64,000 bases of DNA, from assembly GCF_003008555.2 (NCBI RefSeq), contig NZ_CP027665.1, forward strand, positions 1,302,001-1,366,000. The letters run 5' to 3'. The first letter of the stretch is position 1. Every line of letters starts with the position of its first letter. Positions 17,273 to 25,759 of this stretch are shown in pieces. Under the pieces are notes generated by a model. The model did no database searches. It was not told the origin of the DNA and saw nothing but the letters and a program-made list of their open reading frames with translations. The DNA is from Pukyongiella litopenaei (GTDB taxonomy: Bacteria > Pseudomonadota > Alphaproteobacteria > Rhodobacterales > Rhodobacteraceae). Both the position numbers and the translations under genes were made by a program.

Positions 17273-20236
17273 TTACGATCCTTCGATGGTCAGCGCCTCG
17301 TTGACGAGGGCGTCTTGCTGGGCTTTGTGTTGGCTGGCCAGCCCGGTCGCGGGCGAGGCCGAGGTGGCGCGGCCCACATAGCGCGGGCGGGTTTCGCGGG
17401 CACCGATCCGGGTCAGGGCCCATTCGATATTGGGTTCGATGAAGCCCCAGGCGCCCTGGTTCTTGGGTTCCTCCTGGCACCAGATCATCTCGGCCCCCTT
17501 GAACCGCTCCAGTTCCTTGATCAGCGAATGGGCCGGGAACGGGTAGAACTGTTCGATCCGCATCAGGTAGACATCGTCGATCCCGCGGGCGTCGCGTTCC
17601 TCCAGCAGGTCGAAATAGACCTTGCCGGAACACATCACGACGCGGCGGATTTTCTCATCGGCGGCCAGCCTGGTGTCCGAGATCCCCTTTTCGGCATCGT
17701 CCCACAGCACCCGGTGGAAACTGGACCCGGTGGTGAAATCCTCGGCCCGGCTGACCGCCAGCTTGTGGCGCAGCAGCGATTTGGGCGTGACCAGGATCAG
17801 CGGCTTGCGGAAGGTCCGGTGCAGCTGGCGCCGCAGGATGTGGAAATAGTTGGCCGGCGTGGTGCAGTTGGCCACGATCCAGTTGTCCTGTCCGCACATC
17901 TGCAGGAACCGTTCCAGCCGGGCCGAGGAGTGTTCCGGCCCCTGCCCCTCGAACCCGTGCGGCAGCAGGCAGACCAGCCCGGACATCCGCAGCCATTTGC
18001 TTTCGCCCGAGCTGATGAACTGGTCGAACATGATCTGCGCGCCGTTGGCGAAATCGCCGAACTGCGCCTCCCACAGGACCAGGGCGTTGGGTTCGGCCAG
18101 CGAATAGCCGTATTCGAAACCCAGCACCGCGTATTCCGACAGCATCGAGTCGATGACCTCGTATTGCGACTGGCCCGCACGGATGTGGTTGAGCGGATAA
18201 TAGCGTTCCTCGGTATCCTGGTTCACATAGCCGGAATGGCGCTGCGAGAACGTGCCGCGCGTGGCGTCCTGGCCGGCCAGCCGCACCGGGAAGCCCTCGG
18301 TCATCAGCGACCCGAAGGCCAGCGCCTCGCCGGTGGCCCAGTCGAAGCCCTCGCCGGTCTTGAACATCTCCTGCTTGGCCGCGAGCAGCCGCCCGACGGT
18401 GCGATGCAGCGGGAAACCCTCGGGCGCGCGGGTCAGCGCCTTGCCGATCTGTTTCAGCGTCTTGGGCTTGATCGCGGTTTCGCCGCGCTGGTAATCCTCT
18501 TCGTTGCGGCGCACCAGATGCGCCCACTTGCCGTCCAGCCAGTCGGCCTTGTTCGGGCGATAATCCTTGCCGGCTTCGAACTCGTCGTTCAGCTGGGCCT
18601 GGAACGCGGCCTTCATGTCCTCGATTTCACCCTCGGGGATCAGCCCGTCGCGCACCAGCCGTTCGGTATAGAGGCTGAGTGTCGTCTTGTGGGTCTTGAT
18701 CCGCCGATACATGATCGGGTTGGTGAACATCGGCTCGTCGCCTTCGTTGTGACCGAAGCGGCGATAGCAGAACATGTCGATGACCACGTCCTTGTGGAAT
18801 TTCTGGCGGAACTCGGTCGCCACCTTGGCGGCATGGACAACCGCCTCGGGGTCGTCGCCGTTGACGTGGAAGATCGGCGCCTCGACCATCAGCGCGATAT
18901 CGGTCGGATAGGGCGACGAACGGCTGAAATGCGGCGCGGTGGTGAACCCGATCTGGTTGTTCACCACGATATGCATGGTGCCGCCGGTCTTGTGCCCGCG
19001 CAGGCCCGACAGGCCAAAGCCTTCGGCCACGACGCCCTGCCCGGCAAAGGCCGCGTCGCCATGCAGCAGGATGCCCATGACCTTGGTGCGGTCGGTATCG
19101 TGCAGCTGGTCCTGCTTGGCGCGGACCTTGCCCAGCACCACGGGGTTCACCGCCTCGAGATGCGACGGGTTGGCGGTCAGCGACAGGTGCACCACATTGC
19201 CGTCGAAGGTGCGGTCCGACGACGCGCCGAGATGGTATTTCACGTCGCCCGACCCGTCCACGTCCTCGGGTTTGAAACTGCCGCCCTGGAATTCGTTGAA
19301 AATGGCGCGATAGGGTTTGCCCATCACGTTGGCGAGGATGTTGAGACGGCCCCGGTGGGGCATCCCGATCACGATCTCCTCGACGCCCAGCGCGCCGCCG
19401 CGCTTGATCACCTGCTCCATCGCCGGGATCAGGCTTTCGCCTCCATCGAGCCCGAACCGCTTGGTGCCCATGTATTTCACATGCAGGAACTTCTCGAAGC
19501 CCTCGGCCTCGACCATCTTGTTCAGGATCGCCTTGCGCCCCTCGCGGGTAAAGCGGATCTCCTTGTCATAGCCTTCGATCCGCTCTTTCAGCCAGGCCGC
19601 TTCCTCGGGGTTGGAAATATGCATGTATTGCAGCGCGAAGGTGCCGCAATAGGTGCGTTTCACGATCTCGACGATCTGCCGCATCGGGGCGATCTGCAAC
19701 CCCAGCACGTTGTCGATGAAGATCGGGCGGTCCATGTCCGCCTCGGTAAAGCCGTAGGAACGCGGGTCGAGCTCGGGATGCCGGGTCTCGTCGCGCATCC
19801 CCAGCGGGTCCAGGTCGGCGACCAGGTGGCCACGGATCCGATAGGCCCGGATCAGCATCAGCGCGCGAATACTGTCGAGAACGGCGCGTTTCACCGCGTC
19901 GTCGGACACCTCGATCCCCGTCTCGGCGGCCCGGGTGCGGATCTTGTCGCCCGCGCCCTTGATCTCGGCCGGTTCGGCCCATTCGCCGGTCAGCGCCCCG
20001 GTCAGGTCGTCATCGGGCTGCGGCGGCCAGTCGCGGCGCGCCCAGCTGGGCCCCTGCGCCTCGGCCTTCACGTCGAGCTCGGCATCGCCGAGCTGGCGGA
20101 AGAACTCGGCCCAGGCCTCGTCGACCGCGTTCGGGTCGGTGGCATAGCGGGCATACATCTGTTCGAGATATTCCGCGTTCTGCCCCTGCATGAAACTCGA
20201 GGCATGGAACTGATCGTTGGGAGAGTGTTCGGTCAT
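17273..20236 (-). CDS. sucA: 2-oxoglutarate dehydrogenase E1
   Basis: Thiamine-diphosphate-dependent decarboxylase of the OGDH complex. The 987-residue length is normal. It shows the N-terminal E2-binding segment (SFMQGQNAEYLEQMYARY), GMPHRGRLNILANVMGKP, the TPP motif HGDAAFAGQGVV with downstream VNNQIGFTT, and the transketolase-like half with RLAGQDATRGTFSQRH and LLPHGFEGQGPEHSSARLE split as known OdhA blocks. Its ATG overlaps the DUF805 stop, and sucB follows directly. Confidence 0.97.
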   Translation of the reverse strand: MTEHSPNDQFHASSFMQGQNAEYLEQMYARYATDPNAVDEAWAEFFRQLGDAELDVKAEAQGPSWARRDWPPQPDDDLTGALTGEWAEPAEIKGAGDKIRTRAAETGIEVSDDAVKRAVLDSIRALMLIRAYRIRGHLVADLDPLGMRDETRHPELDPRSYGFTEADMDRPIFIDNVLGLQIAPMRQIVEIVKRTYCGTFALQYMHISNPEEAAWLKERIEGYDKEIRFTREGRKAILNKMVEAEGFEKFLHVKYMGTKRFGLDGGESLIPAMEQVIKRGGALGVEEIVIGMPHRGRLNILANVMGKPYRAIFNEFQGGSFKPEDVDGSGDVKYHLGASSDRTFDGNVVHLSLTANPSHLEAVNPVVLGKVRAKQDQLHDTDRTKVMGILLHGDAAFAGQGVVAEGFGLSGLRGHKTGGTMHIVVNNQIGFTTAPHFSRSSPYPTDIALMVEAPIFHVNGDDPEAVVHAAKVATEFRQKFHKDVVIDMFCYRRFGHNEGDEPMFTNPIMYRRIKTHKTTLSLYTERLVRDGLIPEGEIEDMKAAFQAQLNDEFEAGKDYRPNKADWLDGKWAHLVRRNEEDYQRGETAIKPKTLKQIGKALTRAPEGFPLHRTVGRLLAAKQEMFKTGEGFDWATGEALAFGSLMTEGFPVRLAGQDATRGTFSQRHSGYVNQDTEERYYPLNHIRAGQSQYEVIDSMLSEYAVLGFEYGYSLAEPNALVLWEAQFGDFANGAQIMFDQFISSGESKWLRMSGLVCLLPHGFEGQGPEHSSARLERFLQMCGQDNWIVANCTTPANYFHILRRQLHRTFRKPLILVTPKSLLRHKLAVSRAEDFTTGSSFHRVLWDDAEKGISDTRLAADEKIRRVVMCSGKVYFDLLEERDARGIDDVYLMRIEQFYPFPAHSLIKELERFKGAEMIWCQEEPKNQGAWGFIEPNIEWALTRIGARETRPRYVGRATSASPATGLASQHKAQQDALVNEALTIEGS

Positions 20237-20772
20237 TGTGTCACCTCACGCGGGTTGGGACCGTATTGGTTCGCGCCGGGCTGGCTGGGGCGGGTCAGCC
20301 ACCACAGCACCAGCAGCGGGGAAATCAGCAGGACGAGCAGGGTCGGCAGCAGGATCAGCAGCGTGGCCCCGGTCAGCAACCGGTCCATCGTGCCGCCGTG
20401 GAAATGGCTGGCCGCGCCGATGCCGAAAACCAGCACCACCAGCGCGCCGAGACCCAGCAGCGTCGGCAGCAGCGCATACCAGCCGCTGCGGCCGGTATCG
20501 TGCATCCTCCGGAACGCCGCCGCCAGGTGCGGCAGGAACAGCGCCAGCCCGACCAGCCCCTGCACCGGCTGGCGCGCATAGGCGGTCACCGATGCCGAGC
20601 CGTCGGCTTCGGTCACGCCGGCCTGTCCGAACATCGCCATGTCGACAAGACCGGCAACGACGTTGGACAGCAACACGAACAGGAAGAACCACCAGTATTC
20701 CGGGCGCGACGCGCGCCCGGAAAAGGTGAGGTATTTGCCCAGGCAAGTCCGGATCGCGGTCTGAAAGCCCAT
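20233..20772 (-). CDS. DUF805 inner-membrane protein
   Basis: A 179-residue protein with four hydrophobic segments. The N-terminal signature YLTFSGRASRPEYWWFFLF and AAFRRMHDTGRSGWY are hallmarks of DUF805. The function is unknown. The ATG at 20772 with GAGGG upstream is preferred; the open frame extends further but homology does not. It is placed between sucD and sucA and overlaps the sucA start (ATGA), so it is probably expressed with the TCA genes. Confidence 0.85.
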   Translation of the reverse strand: MGFQTAIRTCLGKYLTFSGRASRPEYWWFFLFVLLSNVVAGLVDMAMFGQAGVTEADGSASVTAYARQPVQGLVGLALFLPHLAAAFRRMHDTGRSGWYALLPTLLGLGALVVLVFGIGAASHFHGGTMDRLLTGATLLILLPTLLVLLISPLLVLWWLTRPSQPGANQYGPNPREVTQ

Positions 20773-21041
20773 GATTACACCCTCTCCGGGCGGTCGGGAT
20801 AACCGCCATATCTGAAACTCCGGTCCAGCGCCCTGCGCGCCGCGGCGGGCAAGTGGTCGCATCGCCTGCGATCCGCCCCGCCCTGCCCGTCACCCGGCAC
20901 ACGGAACGGATGCGGCAACGGCTCGACCGACATGCCGGCGGTTAGTCCCGTCGCGGGAAAAACGAATCTCAATGCGTGGCTGACCATCACCATCATACCG
21001 TCATCCGGCCGATCCGTGCGCCCCTTGTGGGACGCGGCGGC

Positions 21042-21923
21042 TCAGCCGATCGCCTCCAGCACCGCCTCGCCCAGGCCCGCAGGGCTTTCGGCCACCACGA
21101 TGCCCGCGCTGCGCATCGCCTCGATCTTGTCCTCGGCACCGCCCTTGCCACCGGCGACGATGGCGCCCGCATGACCCATGCGCCGGCCCGGAGGCGCGGT
21201 GCGTCCGGCGATGAACCCGGCGGTGGGTTTCCAGCGGCCTTTCTTCTTTTCCGAAGCCAGGAACTCGGCGGCCTCTTCCTCGGCCGAACCGCCGATTTCG
21301 CCGATCATGATGATGCTGGTGGTTTCATCGTCGCCGAGGAACCACTCCAGCACGTCGATATGCTCGGTGCCCTTGATCGGGTCGCCGCCGATGCCGATGC
21401 AGGTCGACTGGCCCAGCCCGACATCGGTAGTCTGCTTGACCGCCTCGTAGGTAAGCGTGCCCGACCGCGACACCACGCCGACCGATCCGCGCTTGTGGAT
21501 ATGGCCGGGCATGATGCCGATCTTGCAGGCGTCGGGCGTGATGACACCGGGGCAGTTCGGGCCGATGAGGCGGCTGGTCGAGCCTTCCAGCGCCCGCTTG
21601 ACCTTCATCATGTCCAGCACCGGAATACCCTCGGTGATCGCCACGATCACCTCCATCTCAGCGTCGATCGCCTCGAGGATCGAATCCGCGGCAAAGGGCG
21701 GCGGGACGTAGATGACGCTGGCATTGGCCCCGGTCACGGCCCTGGCTTCGTGGACCGAGTTGAACACGGGCAGGCCCAGATGCTCCATCCCGCCCTTGCC
21801 CGGCGTCACGCCGCCGACCATCTGCGTGCCATAAGCAATCGCCTGCTCGGTGTGGAACGTGCCCTGAGAGCCGGTCAGGCCCTGGCAGATCACTTTGGTG
21901 TTTTCGTCGATGAGGACTGCCAT
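21042..21923 (-). CDS. sucD: succinyl-CoA synthetase (ADP-forming) alpha subunit
   Basis: 293 residues with the CoA-binding Rossmann fold ([12 protein letters not shown]), [31 protein letters not shown], and the phospho-histidine in [14 protein letters not shown]. The partner beta subunit (sucC) is upstream, separated by two small secreted-protein genes. AAAGGACC precedes the ATG at 21923. Confidence 0.97.
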   Translation of the reverse strand: MAVLIDENTKVICQGLTGSQGTFHTEQAIAYGTQMVGGVTPGKGGMEHLGLPVFNSVHEARAVTGANASVIYVPPPFAADSILEAIDAEMEVIVAITEGIPVLDMMKVKRALEGSTSRLIGPNCPGVITPDACKIGIMPGHIHKRGSVGVVSRSGTLTYEAVKQTTDVGLGQSTCIGIGGDPIKGTEHIDVLEWFLGDDETTSIIMIGEIGGSAEEEAAEFLASEKKKGRWKPTAGFIAGRTAPPGRRMGHAGAIVAGGKGGAEDKIEAMRSAGIVVAESPAGLGEAVLEAIG

Positions 21924-21940
21924 GAGTGGTCCTTTGCTGG

Positions 21941-22474
21941 TTAGACGCGATAGGTTTGATAGAAAAGACTGGTGCCGTTCTCGACGCATCCCTGTGCGCC
22001 GCCGGCGGCGTTGACACCGATTTCCAGTCCGATGGGATTCGCGGGATCCTGGTAGATCACGCACTGCACCGGCTGCCCGGTGGCGGAGTTGGGCGCGCCC
22101 TGAACGACCTGCCGGACGAAACCCGGATAGAGCCGTGGCACCACGGAATCGAGCACCGCAGCCGCGCCGGTGACCCCCAGATGGTTGCTGGAGACGATGC
22201 AATGTTCCGGCATCTCGCCATAGTAGAGCTCGACCCGCACCGTATCGGCGGGGGCCGCGAAGTAATGCGTGGTGTCGCTGTTCATCGAACTGCGCTCGAC
22301 CCGCTCGCCAAAGCCCGCGTTGCGGAACATCTGGGCGCGCGCGGCGGGTTGCACATGGGGCTGGATGCACAGTTGCAGCGCCAGCGCCGCGTTGGCGCGG
22401 GCGGCGTCCTCGACGCTCTGCGACCACGCCGCGACCGGCAGCAACAGCGCGAGGATCGAAGCGAACCGGATCAT
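21941..22474 (-). CDS. hypothetical secreted protein in the sucCD interval (second of two)
   Basis: 177 residues with a signal peptide ([16 protein letters not shown]) and about 160 mature residues. The mature part has a few cysteines, [18 protein letters not shown] and a C-terminal [17 protein letters not shown] do not recognise the family. Its ATG at 22474 overlaps the stop of the neighbouring secreted protein (ATGA). Both proteins share a general plan (signal peptide, CM/CIVQ-type cysteine segment, PQ-rich end) and may be distant relatives. Confidence 0.7.
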   Translation of the reverse strand: MIRFASILALLLPVAAWSQSVEDAARANAALALQLCIQPHVQPAARAQMFRNAGFGERVERSSMNSDTTHYFAAPADTVRVELYYGEMPEHCIVSSNHLGVTGAAAVLDSVVPRLYPGFVRQVVQGAPNSATGQPVQCVIYQDPANPIGLEIGVNAAGGAQGCVENGTSLFYQTYRV

Positions 22475-23100
22475 CGCGGCACCGCCACATAGCTGTTCAG
22501 ACGGAAATTGCCATCGGCCATCCCCGCCAGCATCACCGTGCCCTGCGGCTGCATCGCGCCGTAGATCAGATATTCGTAGCGGTCGCGGACGATCATGCCC
22601 GCCAGCGCCATCAGCCCCGCGGGCGGGATCTGTTCCGAGACACGCCCGCCGGTCATGGTGATGCCGTCGCCCCTGGGCGCCAGCGCCAGGAATTCCTGCA
22701 CCAGTTCCGGCCCCGGTTTCATCGCGCCGACGATCTGCTGCACCATGCATTCGCGCAGCACGAAATTCGGATGATACCGGAAGGCGCCGATGATCAGGAA
22801 TTCGTCGCGGGCGGTCTGGAAGGTGATCAGGTTGCCATCGGGCGACACCGCATAGACCTGTTCGCCGGCCGGTCCGGGAACGGGCAGCCTGGGCTTTAGC
22901 ATCTCGAGCCCCTGCATCGCGGCGGTGCAGTATTCATTGAAGATCGAAAAGGTCCGGGGCAGGTCGAAACGGCCGGTCGGGATATGCTGCGCATTGACCA
23001 TGCCCGGCAGCAACGCGACGAGAGCGGCGACACGACGCCACCCGGCGCGCGGCCTGCCGCCGCGCCCCGCCATCCCGTATCTACGACCGTTCCGAACCAT
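22471..23100 (-). CDS. hypothetical secreted protein in the sucCD interval (first of two)
   Basis: 209 residues with an Arg/Gly-rich n-region, a hydrophobic core ([17 protein letters not shown]) and a mature part of about 170 residues, including [31 protein letters not shown] and [20 protein letters not shown]. An internal ATG (23073) is a possible shorter start. The gene starts 29 bases after sucC and overlaps the next secreted-protein gene. No family is recognised. The location in a core TCA operon is the most informative fact. Confidence 0.7.
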   Translation of the reverse strand: MVRNGRRYGMAGRGGRPRAGWRRVAALVALLPGMVNAQHIPTGRFDLPRTFSIFNEYCTAAMQGLEMLKPRLPVPGPAGEQVYAVSPDGNLITFQTARDEFLIIGAFRYHPNFVLRECMVQQIVGAMKPGPELVQEFLALAPRGDGITMTGGRVSEQIPPAGLMALAGMIVRDRYEYLIYGAMQPQGTVMLAGMADGNFRLNSYVAVPR

Positions 23101-23129
23101 GGAATTCAGCCCCCGGCCGACCGCGTGGA

Positions 23130-24323
23130 TCAGCCCTTCACCGCCTTGACGATCTTCTGCGCGCCGTCCTTGAGGTCGTCGGCGGCGATCACGTCGAGCC
23201 CGGAGGTGTTGATGATCTCCTTGCCCTTCTCGACATTGGTGCCTTCGAGCCGGACCACCAGCGGCACTTTCAGGCCCACTTCCCTGACCGCGGCAACCAC
23301 GCCCTCGGCGATCACGTCGCAGCGCATGATGCCGCCGAAGATATTGACCAGGATGCCTTTGACATTCGGGTCCGAGGTGATGATCTTGAATGCCTCGGTC
23401 ACCTTTTCCTTGGTCGCGCCGCCGCCCACATCGAGGAAGTTGGCGGGTTCCGAGCCGTAGAGCTTGATGATGTCCATCGTCGCCATCGCCAGGCCCGCGC
23501 CATTGACCATGCAGCCGATCTCGCCGTCGAGCGCGATGTAGTTCAGGTCGTATTTCGACGCTTCCAGTTCCTTGGGGTCTTCCTCGGTCGTGTCGCGCAG
23601 TTCGGAAATATCCGGATGGCGATAGACCGCGTTGCCGTCGAATCCCATCTTGGCGTCGAGGCATTTCAGGTCGCCGCCATCGGTCACGATCAGCGGGTTG
23701 ATCTCGAGCATCTCCATGTCCTTTTCCATGAACATGCGATAGAGCGTGCCCATCAGGGCAACGCATTGCTTCACCTGCTTGCCTTCCAGGCCCAGCATGA
23801 AGGCGATGCGGCGGCCGTGATAGGGCTGGTAGCCGGTGGCCGGATCGACGGCGAAGGACAGGATCTTCTCGGGCGTCTGCGCGGCGACCTCCTCGATGTC
23901 CATGCCGCCCTCGGTCGAGCAGACGAACGAGATGCGGCTGGTGCCGCGATCGACCAGCAGCGCCAAGTACAGTTCGCGCTCAATCCCCGACCCGTCCTCG
24001 ATATAGATCCGGTTGACCTGCTTGCCGACCGGGCCGGTCTGGTGCGTGACCAGCGTGCGGCCCAGCATCCGCTTGGCCTCCTCGGCGGCCTCCTCGACCG
24101 ATTTGGTCAGCCGCACGCCGCCCTTCTCGCCGGCATCGGTTTCCTTGAAACTGCCCTTGCCGCGGCCGCCCGCGTGGATCTGTGCCTTGACCACCCAGAG
24201 CGGCCCGTCCAGTTCACCCGCCGCGGTCTTGGCGTCCTCGGCCCGCAATACGACCCGGCCATCGGAAACCGGCGCGCCGTAGCTGCGCAAAAGAGCCTTG
24301 GCCTGGTATTCGTGGATGTTCAT
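23130..24323 (-). CDS. sucC: succinyl-CoA synthetase (ADP-forming) beta subunit
   Basis: 397 residues with [19 protein letters not shown] at the start, the ATP-grasp region ([18 protein letters not shown] as the nucleotide loop), [14 protein letters not shown] and the C-terminal [17 protein letters not shown] power-helix part. First gene of the sucC-x-y-sucD-DUF805-sucA-sucB-lpd block. The promoter should lie in 24324-24621. Confidence 0.97.
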   Translation of the reverse strand: MNIHEYQAKALLRSYGAPVSDGRVVLRAEDAKTAAGELDGPLWVVKAQIHAGGRGKGSFKETDAGEKGGVRLTKSVEEAAEEAKRMLGRTLVTHQTGPVGKQVNRIYIEDGSGIERELYLALLVDRGTSRISFVCSTEGGMDIEEVAAQTPEKILSFAVDPATGYQPYHGRRIAFMLGLEGKQVKQCVALMGTLYRMFMEKDMEMLEINPLIVTDGGDLKCLDAKMGFDGNAVYRHPDISELRDTTEEDPKELEASKYDLNYIALDGEIGCMVNGAGLAMATMDIIKLYGSEPANFLDVGGGATKEKVTEAFKIITSDPNVKGILVNIFGGIMRCDVIAEGVVAAVREVGLKVPLVVRLEGTNVEKGKEIINTSGLDVIAADDLKDGAQKIVKAVKG

Positions 24324-24433
24324 CGCAAACTGTCCCGTCCTGCTGTCATCAAGCCGTGATATAGGCCCGTCCGGCGGTGCGGGTTAACCGCTTTTTTGCC
24401 GCAGGGCAGCAATTTGCCGGAAAAAGCGACATA

Positions 24434-24464
24434 TGTGATCACAGCCGGAAAGGGTGTGATCACA
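24434..24464. promoter_or_regulatory. paired TGTGATCACA operator candidate upstream of sucC
   Basis: Two perfect copies of the palindrome TGTGATCACA are centred 21 bp apart (two helical turns), about 110-140 bases upstream of the sucC start. Such phasing fits two dimers of one regulator on the same DNA face. The motif resembles GntR- or Crp-type half-site pairs, but I cannot name the regulator. Confidence 0.55.
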
Positions 24465-24530
24465 AAATATCCGACATGACCGGCGATACCCGGCGGCGAA
24501 TGGCGGCAAGACAGAATCATCCGCCGGTTC

Positions 24531-24570
24531 GGCCCGGTCAGGTCCGGTCTGGCCCGGTCAGGTCCGACCC
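24531..24570. repeat. 20-bp tandem repeat, two copies
   Basis: GGCCCGGTCAGGTCCG followed by GTCT, then the same 16 bases followed by ACCC. The first 16 bases of each unit are identical. It lies between comE and the suc operator pair. The role is unknown; simple slippage is possible. Confidence 0.6.
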
Positions 24571-24621
24571 GGGCAGCCCCGAACGGCGCGATGCGTCCGC
24601 CGTGCCGCCCGCGCGGACGGC

Positions 24622-25176
24622 TCAGGCGCGGATGGCGGCCATGAACCGGTCGCGGATCGCAACCGGATCCAGCGTGATGACCGGCATCCTGGCGTTGCCG
24701 CTGTCGCATTTGCAGACGATCACCGTCATTTCCCGCGCCTCCAGCGCCTCCTGCAGGACGCGGCCGGTCTCTTCGGCGCTGCATTCGACCACCCGGTCGC
24801 AGCCGGCCGCCCTGGCCATGCCGGTCAATGACGTGCGCCGGCCCGTATAGGTCGGCTGGTCGCCGGTCGAACCGTAAGATCCGTTGTCGATGATCAGCAG
24901 GACGTAGTTGTTCGCCGGATTGTTGGCGATGGTGGGCAGCGTGCCGAGATTGGTCAGCACCGATCCGTCGCCGTCGATCACGATCACCGGCCTGGGCTGC
25001 GCCAGCGCCAGCCCCAGCCCGATCGACGAGGCCAGCCCCATCGTGCCCAGCATGTAGAAATTGCTGGGCTGATCGTCGATCGCATGAAGTTCCTGGCTGG
25101 GAATGCCGATATTGCAGACCACCAGGTTGTCGCGCAGGATCGGCGCGATCTGCCGCAGGATTTCCGAACGGATCAT
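24622..25176 (-). CDS. comE: sulfopyruvate decarboxylase beta subunit
   Basis: TPP-binding subunit that with ComD converts 3-sulfopyruvate to sulfoacetaldehyde and CO2. The 184-residue protein has the C-terminal-type TPP domain of the family: VIDGDGSVLTNLGTL, 25-30 residues, then IDNGSYGSTGDQ (GDG...N motif). ATG 25176 overlaps the comD stop (ATGA). The related phosphonopyruvate decarboxylase is an alternative activity, but the hpsN neighbour favours the sulfonate. Confidence 0.85.
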   Translation of the reverse strand: MIRSEILRQIAPILRDNLVVCNIGIPSQELHAIDDQPSNFYMLGTMGLASSIGLGLALAQPRPVIVIDGDGSVLTNLGTLPTIANNPANNYVLLIIDNGSYGSTGDQPTYTGRRTSLTGMARAAGCDRVVECSAEETGRVLQEALEAREMTVIVCKCDSGNARMPVITLDPVAIRDRFMAAIRA

Positions 25177-25691
25177 TCGCCGTACCCTCCCCAGAAACTT
25201 GCATCGGTCAGGATCGCGACCGGTTTGCTGCACATGAACGTGTATTTCAGGATCGCATCCAGTTCGGCCACGTCCTCCTGCCGGTGGAAATGGTAGGTCG
25301 GGATGTTCAGCTGGGCCAGCAGCGCCTTGGTATGCACGGCCATCTCGACCTGGCAGGCCACCGGTTCGCGCAGTTCACCGCGATAGGAAATCAGCATCGG
25401 CAGGGGCAGCCGGTAGAACTGGATCAGCGTCGCCAGCGTGTTGATGGTGACGCCGATCGCGGTGTTCTGCATGATGATGGCCGAGCGCCGCCCGCCCATG
25501 AAGGCCCCGGCGCAGAGGCCCATGCCCTCGTCCTCCTTGTTGGCGGGCACATGCAGGATGTCGTCGCGCCGGTCGATTTCGGCGATCACGCCCGCCAGCT
25601 GCTTGCAGGGGACGGTGGTGACGAACGAAATGTCGTTGGCCACCAGGTCGTCGGCGATCTTACGGTCGATGGGTCCGGGTTCCGTGGTCAT
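25173..25691 (-). CDS. comD: sulfopyruvate decarboxylase alpha subunit
   Basis: The 172-residue partner of ComE, equivalent to the N-terminal (pyrimidine-binding) half of TPP decarboxylases. Seen are ISFVTTVPCKQLAGV, the catalytic-type Glu in VPANKEDEGMGLCAG, and LISYRGELREP. The split into two short subunits is as in methanogen ComDE and in several Roseobacter-clade sulfonate degraders. The ATG at 25691 lies 68 bases after hpsN on the same strand. Confidence 0.85.
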   Translation of the reverse strand: MTTEPGPIDRKIADDLVANDISFVTTVPCKQLAGVIAEIDRRDDILHVPANKEDEGMGLCAGAFMGGRRSAIIMQNTAIGVTINTLATLIQFYRLPLPMLISYRGELREPVACQVEMAVHTKALLAQLNIPTYHFHRQEDVAELDAILKYTFMCSKPVAILTDASFWGGYGE

Positions 25692-25759
25692 CGGTGCTGG
25701 TCCTGAGATTGCTGCATTCACGGGGTCCTTTCTCGTTGCGCCGCCCGCCGGGGCGCGGA

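Larger units (their letters stand above)
24324..24621. promoter_or_regulatory. intergenic region upstream of sucC with twin palindromes and a tandem repeat
   Basis: This 298-base stretch holds no gene that I can support. It lies between the 3' end of comE and the sucC start, both on the minus strand, so it should carry the suc operon promoter. Two identical 10-bp palindromes TGTGATCACA occur at 24434-24443 and 24455-24464, exactly 21 bases apart. A 20-base tandem repeat lies at 24531-24570. No hairpin with a T-tract for comE is evident. Confidence 0.6.

Noticed and set aside
15707-20581. 1624-residue plus-strand open frame
   Set aside because: Antisense to sucB and sucA. Composition is shadow-like and no domain is recognisable.
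24324-24621. 2-oxoglutarate-type or other riboswitch upstream of sucC
   Set aside because: I could not find a conserved riboswitch-like fold; only short palindromes and a tandem repeat are visible.
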